This document shows, piece after piece, positions 1-5,856 of a DNA stretch of 5,856 bases. Where the stretch lies: assembly GCA_030839105.1 (NCBI GenBank), contig JAUZEI010000039.1, positions 1-5,856 of the forward strand, read 5' to 3'. Each line of letters begins with the position of its first letter. Position 1 is the stretch's first letter. The translations under genes and the position numbers were made by a program. Under the pieces are notes generated by a model, which saw only the letters and a list, made by a program, of their open reading frames with translations, ran no database searches and was not told where the DNA came from. The stretch is from Actinomycetota bacterium (GTDB lineage Bacteria > Actinomycetota > Acidimicrobiia > IMCC26256 > PALSA-610).

Positions 1-1
1 T

Positions 2-1117
2 GCGCTCGCGATCGCGGCGTGCTCGTCGTCGTCGAAGCCGGCCGCGACCGGCCCGTCGGCCACGACGAGTCCGGCGCCGACGAACGCGCCGACGACGTCG
101 ACCCTCGCGATCGGGCCGCGCGCGATCGGTCACGTGTTCGTCATCAACCTCGAGAATTCGAACTACGACACGACATGGGGTGCGAAGTCGCCGGCGCGTT
201 ATCTCAACACCACGCTCCTGAAGCAGGGCAAGTTGCTCACGCAGTACCACGGCATCGGGCACGCGAGCCTCGACAACTACATCGCGGAGATCAGCGGGCA
301 GTCGCCCAACCCGTCGACTCAGAGCGACTGCATCCAGTACATCGAGTTCACACCCACCGGCGCGGGCACGGGGAAGTACGGCCAGGCGCTGGGGAAAGGT
401 TGCGTGTACCCGAAGTCGGTGAAGACGATCGCCGACCAACTGACGGCGGCGGGCAAGACGTGGCGCGCGTACCAGGAGGACATGGGTGCACCGTGCCGTC
501 ATCCGGCGATCGGCGCGAACGACACGACGATCGCGCCGAAGCCGGGCGACATGTACGCGACGCGTCACGATCCGTTCGTCTATTTCCACTCGATCATCGA
601 CTCGCCGACGTGTGCGCAGAACGTCGTCGACTTCACTCGGCTCGCAACCGACATGAAGTCGACCGCCACGACACCCAACTTCACCTTCATCACGCCGAAT
701 GTGTGTCACGACGGACATGACGCACCGTGTGTCGACGGGGCGCCGGGCGGTCTCGTCTCCGCCGACCGTTTCCTGAGCACGGAGGTACCGAAGATCCTCG
801 CCTCGCCCGCGTACAAGGCCGACGGAATGCTCGTCATCACGCTCGACGAGGCGTCCATCACAACCACCGACGCGTGCTGCCACACGCCGGCGTCACCGAA
901 CGCCGACAAGCCCGGGCTGGGCGGGCCGGGCGGCGGTCGCATCGGAACGCTGTTGATCTCGGCGCAGGTGAAACCCGGAACGACCGATGCGACGCCGTAC
1001 AACCACTACGCGTTGTTGTGCAGCCTGGAGAACATCTTCGGGCTCTCCCACCTCGGTTTCGCGGGAGCGCCCGGACTCACGTGTTTCGGCAAGGACGTCT
1101 ACGACGCGTCATCCTGA
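2..1117 (+). CDS. Phosphoesterase-family (PF04185-like) secreted lipoprotein, 5' partial
   Basis: Predicted extracytoplasmic phosphate-ester hydrolase of the phosphoesterase superfamily that includes bacterial phospholipase C and AcpA-type acid phosphatases. The frame is open from the left edge, so the start lies outside the window. The first visible residues are the end of a lipoprotein signal peptide with lipobox IAAC (Cys codon 20-22), followed by a Ser/Thr/Pro-rich linker to about nt 105. The GTG at 134 is an internal valine, not the start. The family signature follows: HVFVINLENSNYD, with Glu-Asn at 152-157 as likely metal ligands; GHASLDNY, with Ser at 266-268 at the probable nucleophile position; TPNVCHDGHD at 692-721; LDE at 842-850; and NHYALL near 1001. 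About a dozen cysteines suggest disulfides and export. The ligand and nucleophile roles are inferred from AcpA-like relatives. Substrate (phospholipid, phosphomonoester or other) cannot be told. The gene converges on the minus-strand group. Confidence 0.87.
   Translation, partial: ALAIAACSSSSKPAATGPSATTSPAPTNAPTTSTLAIGPRAIGHVFVINLENSNYDTTWGAKSPARYLNTTLLKQGKLLTQYHGIGHASLDNYIAEISGQSPNPSTQSDCIQYIEFTPTGAGTGKYGQALGKGCVYPKSVKTIADQLTAAGKTWRAYQEDMGAPCRHPAIGANDTTIAPKPGDMYATRHDPFVYFHSIIDSPTCAQNVVDFTRLATDMKSTATTPNFTFITPNVCHDGHDAPCVDGAPGGLVSADRFLSTEVPKILASPAYKADGMLVITLDEASITTTDACCHTPASPNADKPGLGGPGGGRIGTLLISAQVKPGTTDATPYNHYALLCSLENIFGLSHLGFAGAPGLTCFGKDVYDASS
11..22 (+). other. Lipoprotein signal peptidase II site (lipobox IAAC)
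   Basis: These four codons read Ile-Ala-Ala-Cys, matching the [LVI][ASTVI][GAS]C lipobox. A Ser-rich and then Thr/Pro/Ala-rich linker follows, typical of lipoproteins tethered to the outer face of the cytoplasmic membrane. The cysteine at 20-22 would become the lipidated N terminus. Only six residues before it are visible, so the charged and hydrophobic parts of the signal peptide cannot be checked. Confidence 0.7.
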
Positions 1118-1140
1118 CGTCGATCCGGACACGTGCCGCC

Positions 1141-1187
1141 GTAGGCCCCGCGCCTTGCCCCGCGGCTCTACGGAGTGGATCACTCCG
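1141..1187. terminator. Possible hairpins between convergent genes
   Basis: The 62-bp gap between the phosphoesterase stop and the stop of the small minus-strand gene is GC-rich. It holds a perfect 7-bp inverted repeat, CGGAGTG (1171-1177) and CACTCCG (1181-1187), with a 3-nt loop. The TGA of the minus-strand gene (1182-1180) lies across the loop and the first base of the right arm. A weaker structure (GTAG/CTAC outer arms and CCGCG/CGCGG inner arms, 1141-1171) sits next to it and shares base 1171. No T-tract follows on either strand, so a classical intrinsic terminator is not shown. A factor-independent bidirectional stop without a U-tract, or simply mRNA-end structure, is possible. Confidence 0.3.
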
Positions 1188-1392
1188 GTGAAGTCTCTCC
1201 GGAAGCCGACGAGTCGGGACTCGTGCTCGTCGCGGTGTTCGTGCTCTTGCCGCCCTGCGGCGCAAAGTCGCGCTCGATGTGGAGCGGGCACCGCGGCGGC
1301 TCCGTTGACGGCACGGACGGCCTCCCGCACAGGACGCGGCCGGTTCCCTTCGGAGCCGTGCACGGAACCTTGTCGGCATCCACGGCGGTCAT
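1180..1392 (-). CDS. Small Cys/His (putative zinc-binding) protein, 70 aa
   Basis: Hypothetical small protein of unknown function. Its ATG (1392-1390) overlaps the TGA of the upstream oxidoreductase (1391-1389) as ATGA, so translational coupling is likely; AAAGG lies immediately before the ATG. The N-terminal half carries C11-x10-C22-x12-C35-x2-H38, with KGTGR between the first two cysteines. This spacing resembles the short C-x9/10-C...C-x2-H zinc-binding peptides of DUF5763-like proteins. The C-terminal half, from about residue 46, is Ser/Thr/Gly-rich, low in complexity and probably disordered. About 84% of third codon positions are G or C, as in the neighbouring genes. The same frame continues upstream inside the oxidoreductase gene to 1767, but that part is Arg-rich shadow sequence, so I start at 1392. 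Metal binding is inferred from spacing only. The overlap and codon use make a real gene fairly likely. Confidence 0.6.
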   Translation of the reverse strand: MTAVDADKVPCTAPKGTGRVLCGRPSVPSTEPPRCPLHIERDFAPQGGKSTNTATSTSPDSSASGETSPE

Positions 1393-2261
1393 ACCTTTGC
1401 CATCACTGAGTCGGCGAAGCGAGTGAGCAAGTCGATCTTCTCCTGTAGCGGTTGCGTGTCGGGCTCGCGTGTGTACGGGTATCGGAATCCGACGATGGCG
1501 TCGGTGACGCCGAGGTCCTCGAGTTTGTGTACACCGTCGACGGAGAACGCGTCGAGTGAGATCGCGTGAACCTCGAACGGCTGGTCGGCACGACCGTACT
1601 CGGCACGCAGGTTGTGCACCCGCTCGACCATGCTGCCCAGCTCGGCGGGGTCGCCCCCGGCGTGGATCCAGCCGTCGCCGGCCCGAGCCGCGCGCCGGAG
1701 CGCGACGTCGGCATGACCGCCGATCAGGAGAGGGACGGGGGTCGTCGGCGTCGGGCAGATCTTGCACCGCTCCAGCTGCAGCACGTCGCCGTGGTACTCG
1801 AACCAGTCACCGGCCATGAGCCCACGGAGCACGTCGACCATCTCGTCCATCCGCGGACCGCGCCGTTCCCACGGAACGTCCATCGCCGCGAAGTCCTCCG
1901 GCCAGGGGCTGATGCCGACGCCGAGGCGCAGACGGTCGTCGCACAGCACCGCGATGCTCGCGGCCTGCTTGGCGACGAGCACGACGGGCCGCACCGCGAG
2001 CTTCAGCACGAAGGTCGTGAAACGGATGCGATTGGTGCGCGCCGCGAGGTAGGGGATGAGCGTGAACGGCTCGATGATCGGCTTGTCCTCGAGAAAGGCG
2101 CGATCGCCGTCGGCGGTATAGGGATACAGGGTGTCGGACTCGGCCGGGAAGATGAGGCTGTCGGGCACGACGAACGAGTCGTAGCCGGCATTTTCGGTCG
2201 CCTGCGCGAGCGGCGCGAGGAAGGCCGGATCGCAGAATGTCTCCGCGTAGCTGAAGCGCAT
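1389..2261 (-). CDS. Luciferase-like (LLM class) probable F420-dependent oxidoreductase
   Basis: Cytoplasmic TIM-barrel oxidoreductase of the bacterial luciferase-like family, 290 aa, a normal length for single-domain actinobacterial LLM proteins of the F420-dependent type. Family signatures are visible: the N-terminal strand MRFSYAETF; AGYDSFVVPDS (25-35); the TNRIRFTTFVL...RPVVLVAKQAAS block (76-102); DRLRLGVGISPWPEDF (109-124); RGPRMDEMVDVLRGLM (134-149); and PVPLLIGGHADVALRRAARAGDGWI (175-199), which in this family lies near the cofactor site. F420 is preferred over FMN from family and lineage, but the sequence alone does not settle it, and the substrate is unknown. The ATG at 2261 is nearly forced, because an in-frame stop lies at 2288-2286. 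No clear Shine-Dalgarno precedes it. It follows the rhamnosidase by 128 bp on the same strand and overlaps the small Cys/His gene at its 3' end. Confidence 0.9.
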   Translation of the reverse strand: MRFSYAETFCDPAFLAPLAQATENAGYDSFVVPDSLIFPAESDTLYPYTADGDRAFLEDKPIIEPFTLIPYLAARTNRIRFTTFVLKLAVRPVVLVAKQAASIAVLCDDRLRLGVGISPWPEDFAAMDVPWERRGPRMDEMVDVLRGLMAGDWFEYHGDVLQLERCKICPTPTTPVPLLIGGHADVALRRAARAGDGWIHAGGDPAELGSMVERVHNLRAEYGRADQPFEVHAISLDAFSVDGVHKLEDLGVTDAIVGFRYPYTREPDTQPLQEKIDLLTRFADSVMAKV

Positions 2262-2389
2262 GGCAGAGATCTTGCCCGACGCGCGTCAACCGGGCGGCAC
2301 CGGCCAGTGCACGAGGGCCTTTTGCGGGACGGACAGCTCGCGCGCGGGCGACCAACGCAGCGGCGAGCCCGGCGAGCGCGACGAGTCGG
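2262..2389. other. 128-bp gap between GH78 gene and oxidoreductase gene
   Basis: This stretch separates two genes on the minus strand. I see no clear ribosome-binding site before the oxidoreductase start, no convincing -10/-35 pair and no T-tract terminator after the GH78 stop. Whether the two genes share a transcript is therefore open. One minus-strand frame reads an Ala/Leu/Val-rich hydrophobic stretch, but it has no supported start and runs out of frame into the oxidoreductase gene. Confidence 0.4.
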
Positions 2390-5299
2390 TTACGCCGAAC
2401 GTCGCCGCCGCACGGCGAAGGCGACGACGAGACCGAGCGCGAGGACGATCGCGATGGCAGCGACGATCGGGGCGTTGGAATGGTGCTTGATCGGTGACGG
2501 GGCCCGCGCGCAGCACGCCGTCGGCGGTGACGTCTCGAAGACGTAGTGCCCGGATCCGGCCGTCATGACGATCTCGCCGTTCGCGAAGCGGACGTTCGAG
2601 ACGCCCGGATCGTCGATCAGGCTGCGGTGGCTCTCGCTCGCGCCCGCGATGCTCGAGCCGGCGAGATGCACGGTCGCGGTGACGTTGGCCGGGATCGTCA
2701 CGTCGATCAGCTCGCGGCCCGCACCGTCGCGGGTCCAACCGATCGGGATGGAGCCGCGCTGGGTGGTCACGATCCCCGCTGCGCTGGTGAGCGTGCTCGT
2801 GGGCACGGCGATCTCGACCTGCGCGCCCCCGGGCGCCGTGACGCGCGCGCCGAGGATGTCGTCCTGCAGCACCGCGAGCACCGCCGAACCCCAGCCGTGC
2901 GACTCGCTGTCACCGACCGCGCGCGCGTCCCAGCTCTCCCACGTGAAGGTCGCTCCCTGTTTCAGGATCTGCGCGTATCCGGGACGGTTCGGATCGGTCA
3001 GATCGGTGACCAGCGCGCTGTCCCGGCCGCCGTCGTGCAGCGCGTCGAGCAATACGCGGTAGTTCACCACGCCCATCGCCGACTTCATGTCGACCAGCTT
3101 CTTGGTGACGGCGCTGACATGTTCGGCAGGCACGATGCCGAAGGCGAGCGCGTACGCGTTCGCCTGCTGCGAGACGTGCGTGCTCCGCGTACCGTCGCGC
3201 CGCAGGCCGTCGACGAAGAGGCCGTCGGGTCGCTCGAGCTCCTCGACGATCGACTGCGTCAATGAGCTTGCCCGCTGCGACTCCGTGGTGCTCTCGGCCG
3301 GAGGCATGCCGAGCGCCCGGGCCATCAGCGCGGCGCGCCGGAAGTCCTCGACCGCCATCGCGTTCAGGGTCGTGCGCGCCGCCGTGTTCATGTCGTAGCC
3401 GTAGCGCATCTGCGGCGGCCAGTCGACCAGACCGTAGAGGTAGTCGCCGCCCCCGCCCGGCAGATCCGTGAGCAGACCCGTCCGTTGATCGACGGCCCGT
3501 TGGAGATAGTCGGTGATGTGGCGTACCACGGGATACAGCGCCGCGAGCTGCTCGCGGTCGCCGGTCGCCATCCAGTATTTCCACACCCAACTCACGTAGT
3601 CCTCGGTGGAGTCCGGGATGTCGCGCTTGCCGTCGCCGTTCGGGTACACCGCGTTGACCCGGCCATCGGGCCAGTAGCGCGCTTGCGAACGGGCGAAGTC
3701 GCGCAGGGCTTGGGACGTAGTCGACCGCTCGCCGAACGCGGCCATGGTCGCTTGGGAGACGTCGTACGAATCGCCGAGGAACGGTCCCTTCTCGCGCGTG
3801 GGTGTGTCGAGGAACTGCTCCTGCGTGTCGTACAGCGCGGTGTGGCGCGCGAGGTTCCAGACCGCGTCGATGCCCGGGTTCGACGTGTGGAACCTCGCCG
3901 CGTGCTCGTCGGGGTAGTTGGCGTGGCGCGCCGCGACCGTGACGTCGGCGGTCGTCAACGGTTCGACCGCGCCGCCGACCTCGAGGTAGCGAAAGCCCAG
4001 ATAGCCGAATGGTCGGAGCTCCTGCGCGCCCGCGCGCTCGTCGAAGTCCCAGTGCATGTCGGTTTCCTGGTGGCCGCGGGTGGTCGAGACGTGCCCGTCG
4101 GCATCGAGTAGGTCACCCGAGACGAGCTTGACGGCCCGGCCCGAGACGCCCGCGCGGATCTCGACGACCGGAGTCGCGGCGATGACCGCGCCGAAGTCGG
4201 CGACGTACGTCCCGTCGACCAGTCGCGTCAACGACTTCGGCGGTACCGATTCGTAGACGACATGGGTGCGAGCCGCGACAAGGTGACGGAACACGATCGA
4301 CGGATGCCTACCGACAACCGTCGGCGGCAGCCAACCTCGCTCGTCGAAACCGGGTCGGTCCCACCCGACGGGATCCAAGCGTTCGTCGACGTGCTCGACG
4401 AAGTCGCCCTCCTCGTTTCGGGCAGTCGACGGGATCCACGGACTCGTGTGCGTGCGCCAGGACGCGTCGGTGTCGAACACCTCCTGGGTGCCGTCCGCAT
4501 GGTCGACACTGATGTGCGCGATGAAGGCCTCCGGCGAGGGCGGCCGCCCTTGCCCGGGCGTCGACCAGTGCGTGACGAACGCGAAGACGTTGGGCCGGCC
4601 CGCCTGCACCAGCGTGGTGACATCGGTCGTCTCGTAGTACTGCTCGTCGGGATACGAGAACGACGGACCTTGCGCGGCACGCGTGCCGTTCACGCGCAGG
4701 TCGTATTGCTGGCCGGCCGCCGCGTACACCCGCGCGCGTACGACCGGGCTGGCGTCGAGTGTCGTCTCCTTGCGGATCAACGCGAAGACGTCCGACCGAG
4801 ACGTGAGGTTTCCGCCCCGGCGGATCCACGACGCGCGCCAGTCGGAGTCGGCCGGGCCCGTGTCGAAGTGCGCCTCGGCGGAGTAGGGACCGAAGCGGCC
4901 GGATGCGTCCTGCGTGCGCACGGTCCACCAGTAACGCCGGTCGGCCGCGAGCCGCAGACCGGGAGCGTGCACGTACGACTGCTGACCGCTCGTTGTCGGG
5001 CTGCTGTCGAACAACACCGTGTGCTGCGCAGCCGACGGTGCGTCGGTCACGACCAACTCGTAGCCGCGCTGACTCTCGTTGCGGTCGGGATCGTTCACGA
5101 TCCACCCGAATGCCGGCGGGCCGGTCACCGCGAGCGGCGCGGGGTCGTCGTCGACGGTAAGCCCGGTCGGCGCCGTGGGCGGATGATCCGTCGCCGTCGG
5201 TCCCGGCATCGCCGATCCGGTCGAGACGAACCCGGCTGCGATCACCGCCGCGACGATCGCCGTCCGCCGCGCGGCACCCCGGCGATGTTCGTGCTGCAC
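2390..5299 (-). CDS. GH78 alpha-L-rhamnosidase-like protein, secreted and membrane-anchored
   Basis: Predicted inverting glycosidase that removes terminal alpha-L-rhamnose from glycans or glycosides at the cell surface. Of the 969 aa, residues 1-30 form a signal peptide (RR-rich n-region, hydrophobic 13-25, likely cleavage after GSA). A fibronectin-III-like beta domain covers about 42-148 (PTAPTGLTVD to FDTG). A Bac_rhamnosid_N-like carbohydrate-binding domain covers about 155-340, with DLRVNGTRAAQGPSFSY. A second beta domain covers about 350-455, with LRPFGYLGFRYLEV. The (alpha/alpha)6 catalytic barrel covers about 465-810 and a C-terminal beta domain about 812-890. In the barrel, DTPTREKGPFLGD (498-510) supplies E503, the likely general acid, and TWESWDA (786-792) supplies E788, the likely general base. 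Residues 944-963 are a membrane span followed by RRRRSA, with no LPXTG. The GTG start is chosen because an in-frame stop lies 12 bases upstream; no Shine-Dalgarno is evident. Family assignment is strong, exact sugar specificity is not. Confidence 0.9.
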   Translation of the reverse strand: MQHEHRRGAARRTAIVAAVIAAGFVSTGSAMPGPTATDHPPTAPTGLTVDDDPAPLAVTGPPAFGWIVNDPDRNESQRGYELVVTDAPSAAQHTVLFDSSPTTSGQQSYVHAPGLRLAADRRYWWTVRTQDASGRFGPYSAEAHFDTGPADSDWRASWIRRGGNLTSRSDVFALIRKETTLDASPVVRARVYAAAGQQYDLRVNGTRAAQGPSFSYPDEQYYETTDVTTLVQAGRPNVFAFVTHWSTPGQGRPPSPEAFIAHISVDHADGTQEVFDTDASWRTHTSPWIPSTARNEEGDFVEHVDERLDPVGWDRPGFDERGWLPPTVVGRHPSIVFRHLVAARTHVVYESVPPKSLTRLVDGTYVADFGAVIAATPVVEIRAGVSGRAVKLVSGDLLDADGHVSTTRGHQETDMHWDFDERAGAQELRPFGYLGFRYLEVGGAVEPLTTADVTVAARHANYPDEHAARFHTSNPGIDAVWNLARHTALYDTQEQFLDTPTREKGPFLGDSYDVSQATMAAFGERSTTSQALRDFARSQARYWPDGRVNAVYPNGDGKRDIPDSTEDYVSWVWKYWMATGDREQLAALYPVVRHITDYLQRAVDQRTGLLTDLPGGGGDYLYGLVDWPPQMRYGYDMNTAARTTLNAMAVEDFRRAALMARALGMPPAESTTESQRASSLTQSIVEELERPDGLFVDGLRRDGTRSTHVSQQANAYALAFGIVPAEHVSAVTKKLVDMKSAMGVVNYRVLLDALHDGGRDSALVTDLTDPNRPGYAQILKQGATFTWESWDARAVGDSESHGWGSAVLAVLQDDILGARVTAPGGAQVEIAVPTSTLTSAAGIVTTQRGSIPIGWTRDGAGRELIDVTIPANVTATVHLAGSSIAGASESHRSLIDDPGVSNVRFANGEIVMTAGSGHYVFETSPPTACCARAPSPIKHHSNAPIVAAIAIVLALGLVVAFAVRRRRSA
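2393..2470 (-). other. C-terminal membrane anchor of the GH78 protein
   Basis: This encodes residues 944-969. About 20 hydrophobic residues (starting PIVAAIAIVLAL) are followed by Arg-Arg-Arg-Arg-Ser-Ala and the TAA stop. The basic tail fits a stop-transfer signal that leaves the catalytic domains outside the cell. No sortase LPXTG box is present before the span; instead there is a Pro/Ser/His stretch and a Cys-Cys pair (929-930). Confidence 0.75.
5210..5299 (-). other. Signal peptide of the GH78 protein
   Basis: This encodes residues 1-30. A basic n-region with two Arg pairs is followed by the hydrophobic core TAIVAAVIAAGFV and a likely signal peptidase I site STGSA before MPGP. The Arg pairs recall a Tat signal, but the full S/T-R-R-x-F-L-K pattern is not met, so Sec and Tat export remain open alternatives. 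Confidence 0.75.
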
Positions 5300-5354
5300 G
5301 CGCGGAGTCTGTCATCTCGGCGCCCGCGGGACTGCCGATACGCAAGGATTGGGC
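5300..5354. promoter_or_regulatory. Divergent intergenic region (GH78 gene / ASCH gene)
   Basis: This is the 55-bp space between two genes transcribed away from each other, so at least one promoter should lie here or just inside the flanking coding ends. I cannot point to a convincing -10/-35 pair on either strand. The plus-strand gene has a clear ribosome-binding site at the right end, while the minus-strand gene has none. Confidence 0.4.
5344..5348 (+). promoter_or_regulatory. Ribosome-binding site of the ASCH gene
   Basis: AAGGA lies six bases before the GTG at 5355, good Shine-Dalgarno spacing. It supports GTG 5355 as the start over the in-frame TTG at 5349, which would directly abut the site. 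The resulting N terminus MLIQARYRDAI also matches what I recall for this protein family. Confidence 0.65.
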
Positions 5355-5856
5355 GTGCTCATCCAGGCCCGCTACCGCGACGCGATCGTCAACGGTGAGG
5401 TGACGCTCACGTTCCGTCGGTGGAAGCGCCCGCAGGTCGTCGCGGGAAACACGTATCGCACCGGGGCGGGTCGCATCGTCGTCGAGCGATCGACGTCGTC
5501 GACCCGGAGCGCATCACGAACGCCGACGCCCGTCGCGCGGGCTTCGCGACCCGCGCCGAGGTCGTCGCTGCGCTGCGGGGTGGTCCCGAGCTGCCGACCT
5601 ATCGCATCCGCATCCACGCCGCGGCCGACCCGGATCCTCGCGCCTTGCTCGCCGCGACCGTCGAGCTCACACCCGGTGAGGCCGACGACATCGCGCGCCG
5701 CCTCGCACGGCTCGACCGGGCGAGCTCGCACGGTGCGTGGACCGCGGCCGTGCTCCGGACGATTGCCGAGCGCCCGGGGGTGCGCGCCGCCGACCTCGCC
5801 GCAACGTTCGGTCGCGAGACGCAGTCGTTCAAGATCGACGTGCGCAAGCTGAAGAA
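5355..5856 (+). CDS. ASCH-domain protein with C-terminal winged-helix-like region, frameshifted, 3' partial
   Basis: Probable RNA- or nucleic-acid-binding ASCH-domain protein of an actinobacterial type. From GTG 5355, 44 codons give MLIQARYRDAI...TLTFRRWKRPQVVAG...AGRIVVE, ending with GAG at 5484-5486. Past this point the same frame becomes an Arg/Ser/Pro-rich shadow that stops at 5852. The frame starting at ATC 5489 instead reads IDVVDPERITNADARRAGF, then DRASSHGAWTAAVLRTIAERPGVRAADLA and FGRETQSFKIDVRKLK. It has no stop for 122 codons and runs off the window. The two halves join if one G is restored, so that GAG-CG becomes GAG-GCG and reads VVEAIDVVDPE. The first part is the ASCH fold; the last part, from about 5720, looks like a helix-turn-helix domain. 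Either the base loss is real and the gene is broken, or it is a sequencing or assembly error. The intact reading after the break favours error or a very recent lesion. Confidence 0.75.

Noticed and set aside
19..720. Plus-strand alternate frame (233 codons) over the phosphoesterase
   Set aside because: It is an Arg/His-rich shadow; the conserved phosphoesterase motifs are all in the other frame.
1393..1767. Upstream extension of the small Cys/His frame
   Set aside because: The extension overlaps the oxidoreductase coding region and reads Arg/Pro-rich shadow sequence. Only the part from the ATG at 1392 has coding character outside the neighbour.
2287..2389. Hydrophobic minus-strand peptide (RLVALAGLAAALVARARAV) just after the GH78 stop
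   Set aside because: It looks like a membrane segment, but it has no supported start or Shine-Dalgarno and is out of frame with the GH78 C terminus, which already ends in a complete anchor. It continues as shadow into the oxidoreductase gene. Ala/Leu/Val runs arise readily in GC-rich DNA.
1566..2546. Long plus-strand open frame (326 codons) over the oxidoreductase gene
   Set aside because: It is antisense to a gene with clear luciferase-like motifs. Its translation is Arg/Gly/His-rich without recognisable domains, the usual shadow in high-GC DNA.
4308..5345. Minus-strand alternate frame (345 codons) within the GH78 gene
   Set aside because: It is the same-strand shadow of the rhamnosidase, Arg/Ala/Gly-rich, with no domain signal.
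4262..5398. Plus-strand open frame (378 codons) opposite the GH78 N-terminal domains
   Set aside because: Its composition is Arg/Val/Gly-rich and without motifs. It runs across the divergent intergenic region into the ASCH gene out of frame, which a real gene would be unlikely to do.
5489..5856. Programmed ribosomal frameshifting in the ASCH gene
   Set aside because: No slippery heptamer is visible at the junction and I know of no recoding in this family. Base loss or sequencing error is simpler.
1..5856. Mobile element, CRISPR array, tRNA/rRNA or defence-system signature
   Set aside because: I saw no transposase or integrase motifs, no regularly spaced repeats and no RNA-gene-like stretches. 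Recurrent GTCGTC/CGACGA triplets are coding composition in GC-rich DNA.

Overview
The window is very GC-rich. All supported genes prefer G or C at the third codon position, and one start is GTG. The gene content (a secreted phosphoesterase lipoprotein, an F420/flavin luciferase-like oxidoreductase, a large secreted GH78 enzyme and an ASCH protein of a type I know from actinobacteria) points to an actinobacterium. An environmental lineage such as Acidimicrobiia is possible, but that finer placement is a guess.

Layout. At the left edge, on the + strand, a phosphoesterase-family lipoprotein runs in from outside the window; only the end of its signal peptide, including the lipobox cysteine, is visible. 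It ends at 1117 and converges across a 62-bp gap on a minus-strand group. That group, read right to left, is a 969-aa membrane-anchored GH78 alpha-L-rhamnosidase-like protein (5299 to 2390), a 128-bp gap, a 290-aa luciferase-like oxidoreductase (2261 to 1389), and a 70-aa Cys/His protein (1392 to 1180). The start codon of the small protein overlaps the oxidoreductase stop in an ATGA arrangement. On the far right, divergent from the rhamnosidase across 55 bp, an ASCH-domain gene starts at 5355. It has a clear ribosome-binding site, carries an apparent 1-base frameshift near 5486-5488, and then stays open in the new frame to the window end.

How the genes work together. Two products are predicted to act outside the membrane (a phosphate-ester hydrolase and a rhamnose-releasing or related glycosidase), which fits scavenging of phosphate and plant- or microbe-derived glycans. 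The oxidoreductase and its small partner are cytoplasmic and probably co-translated. Nothing else ties the genes into one pathway, and I see no mobile element, CRISPR array, tRNA or rRNA. I do not see a convincing new multi-gene system. The items most worth a second look are the overlapping C-x10-C-x12-C-x2-H mini-protein, the frameshifted ASCH gene, and the unusual active-site motif and C-terminal anchor of the GH78 protein.
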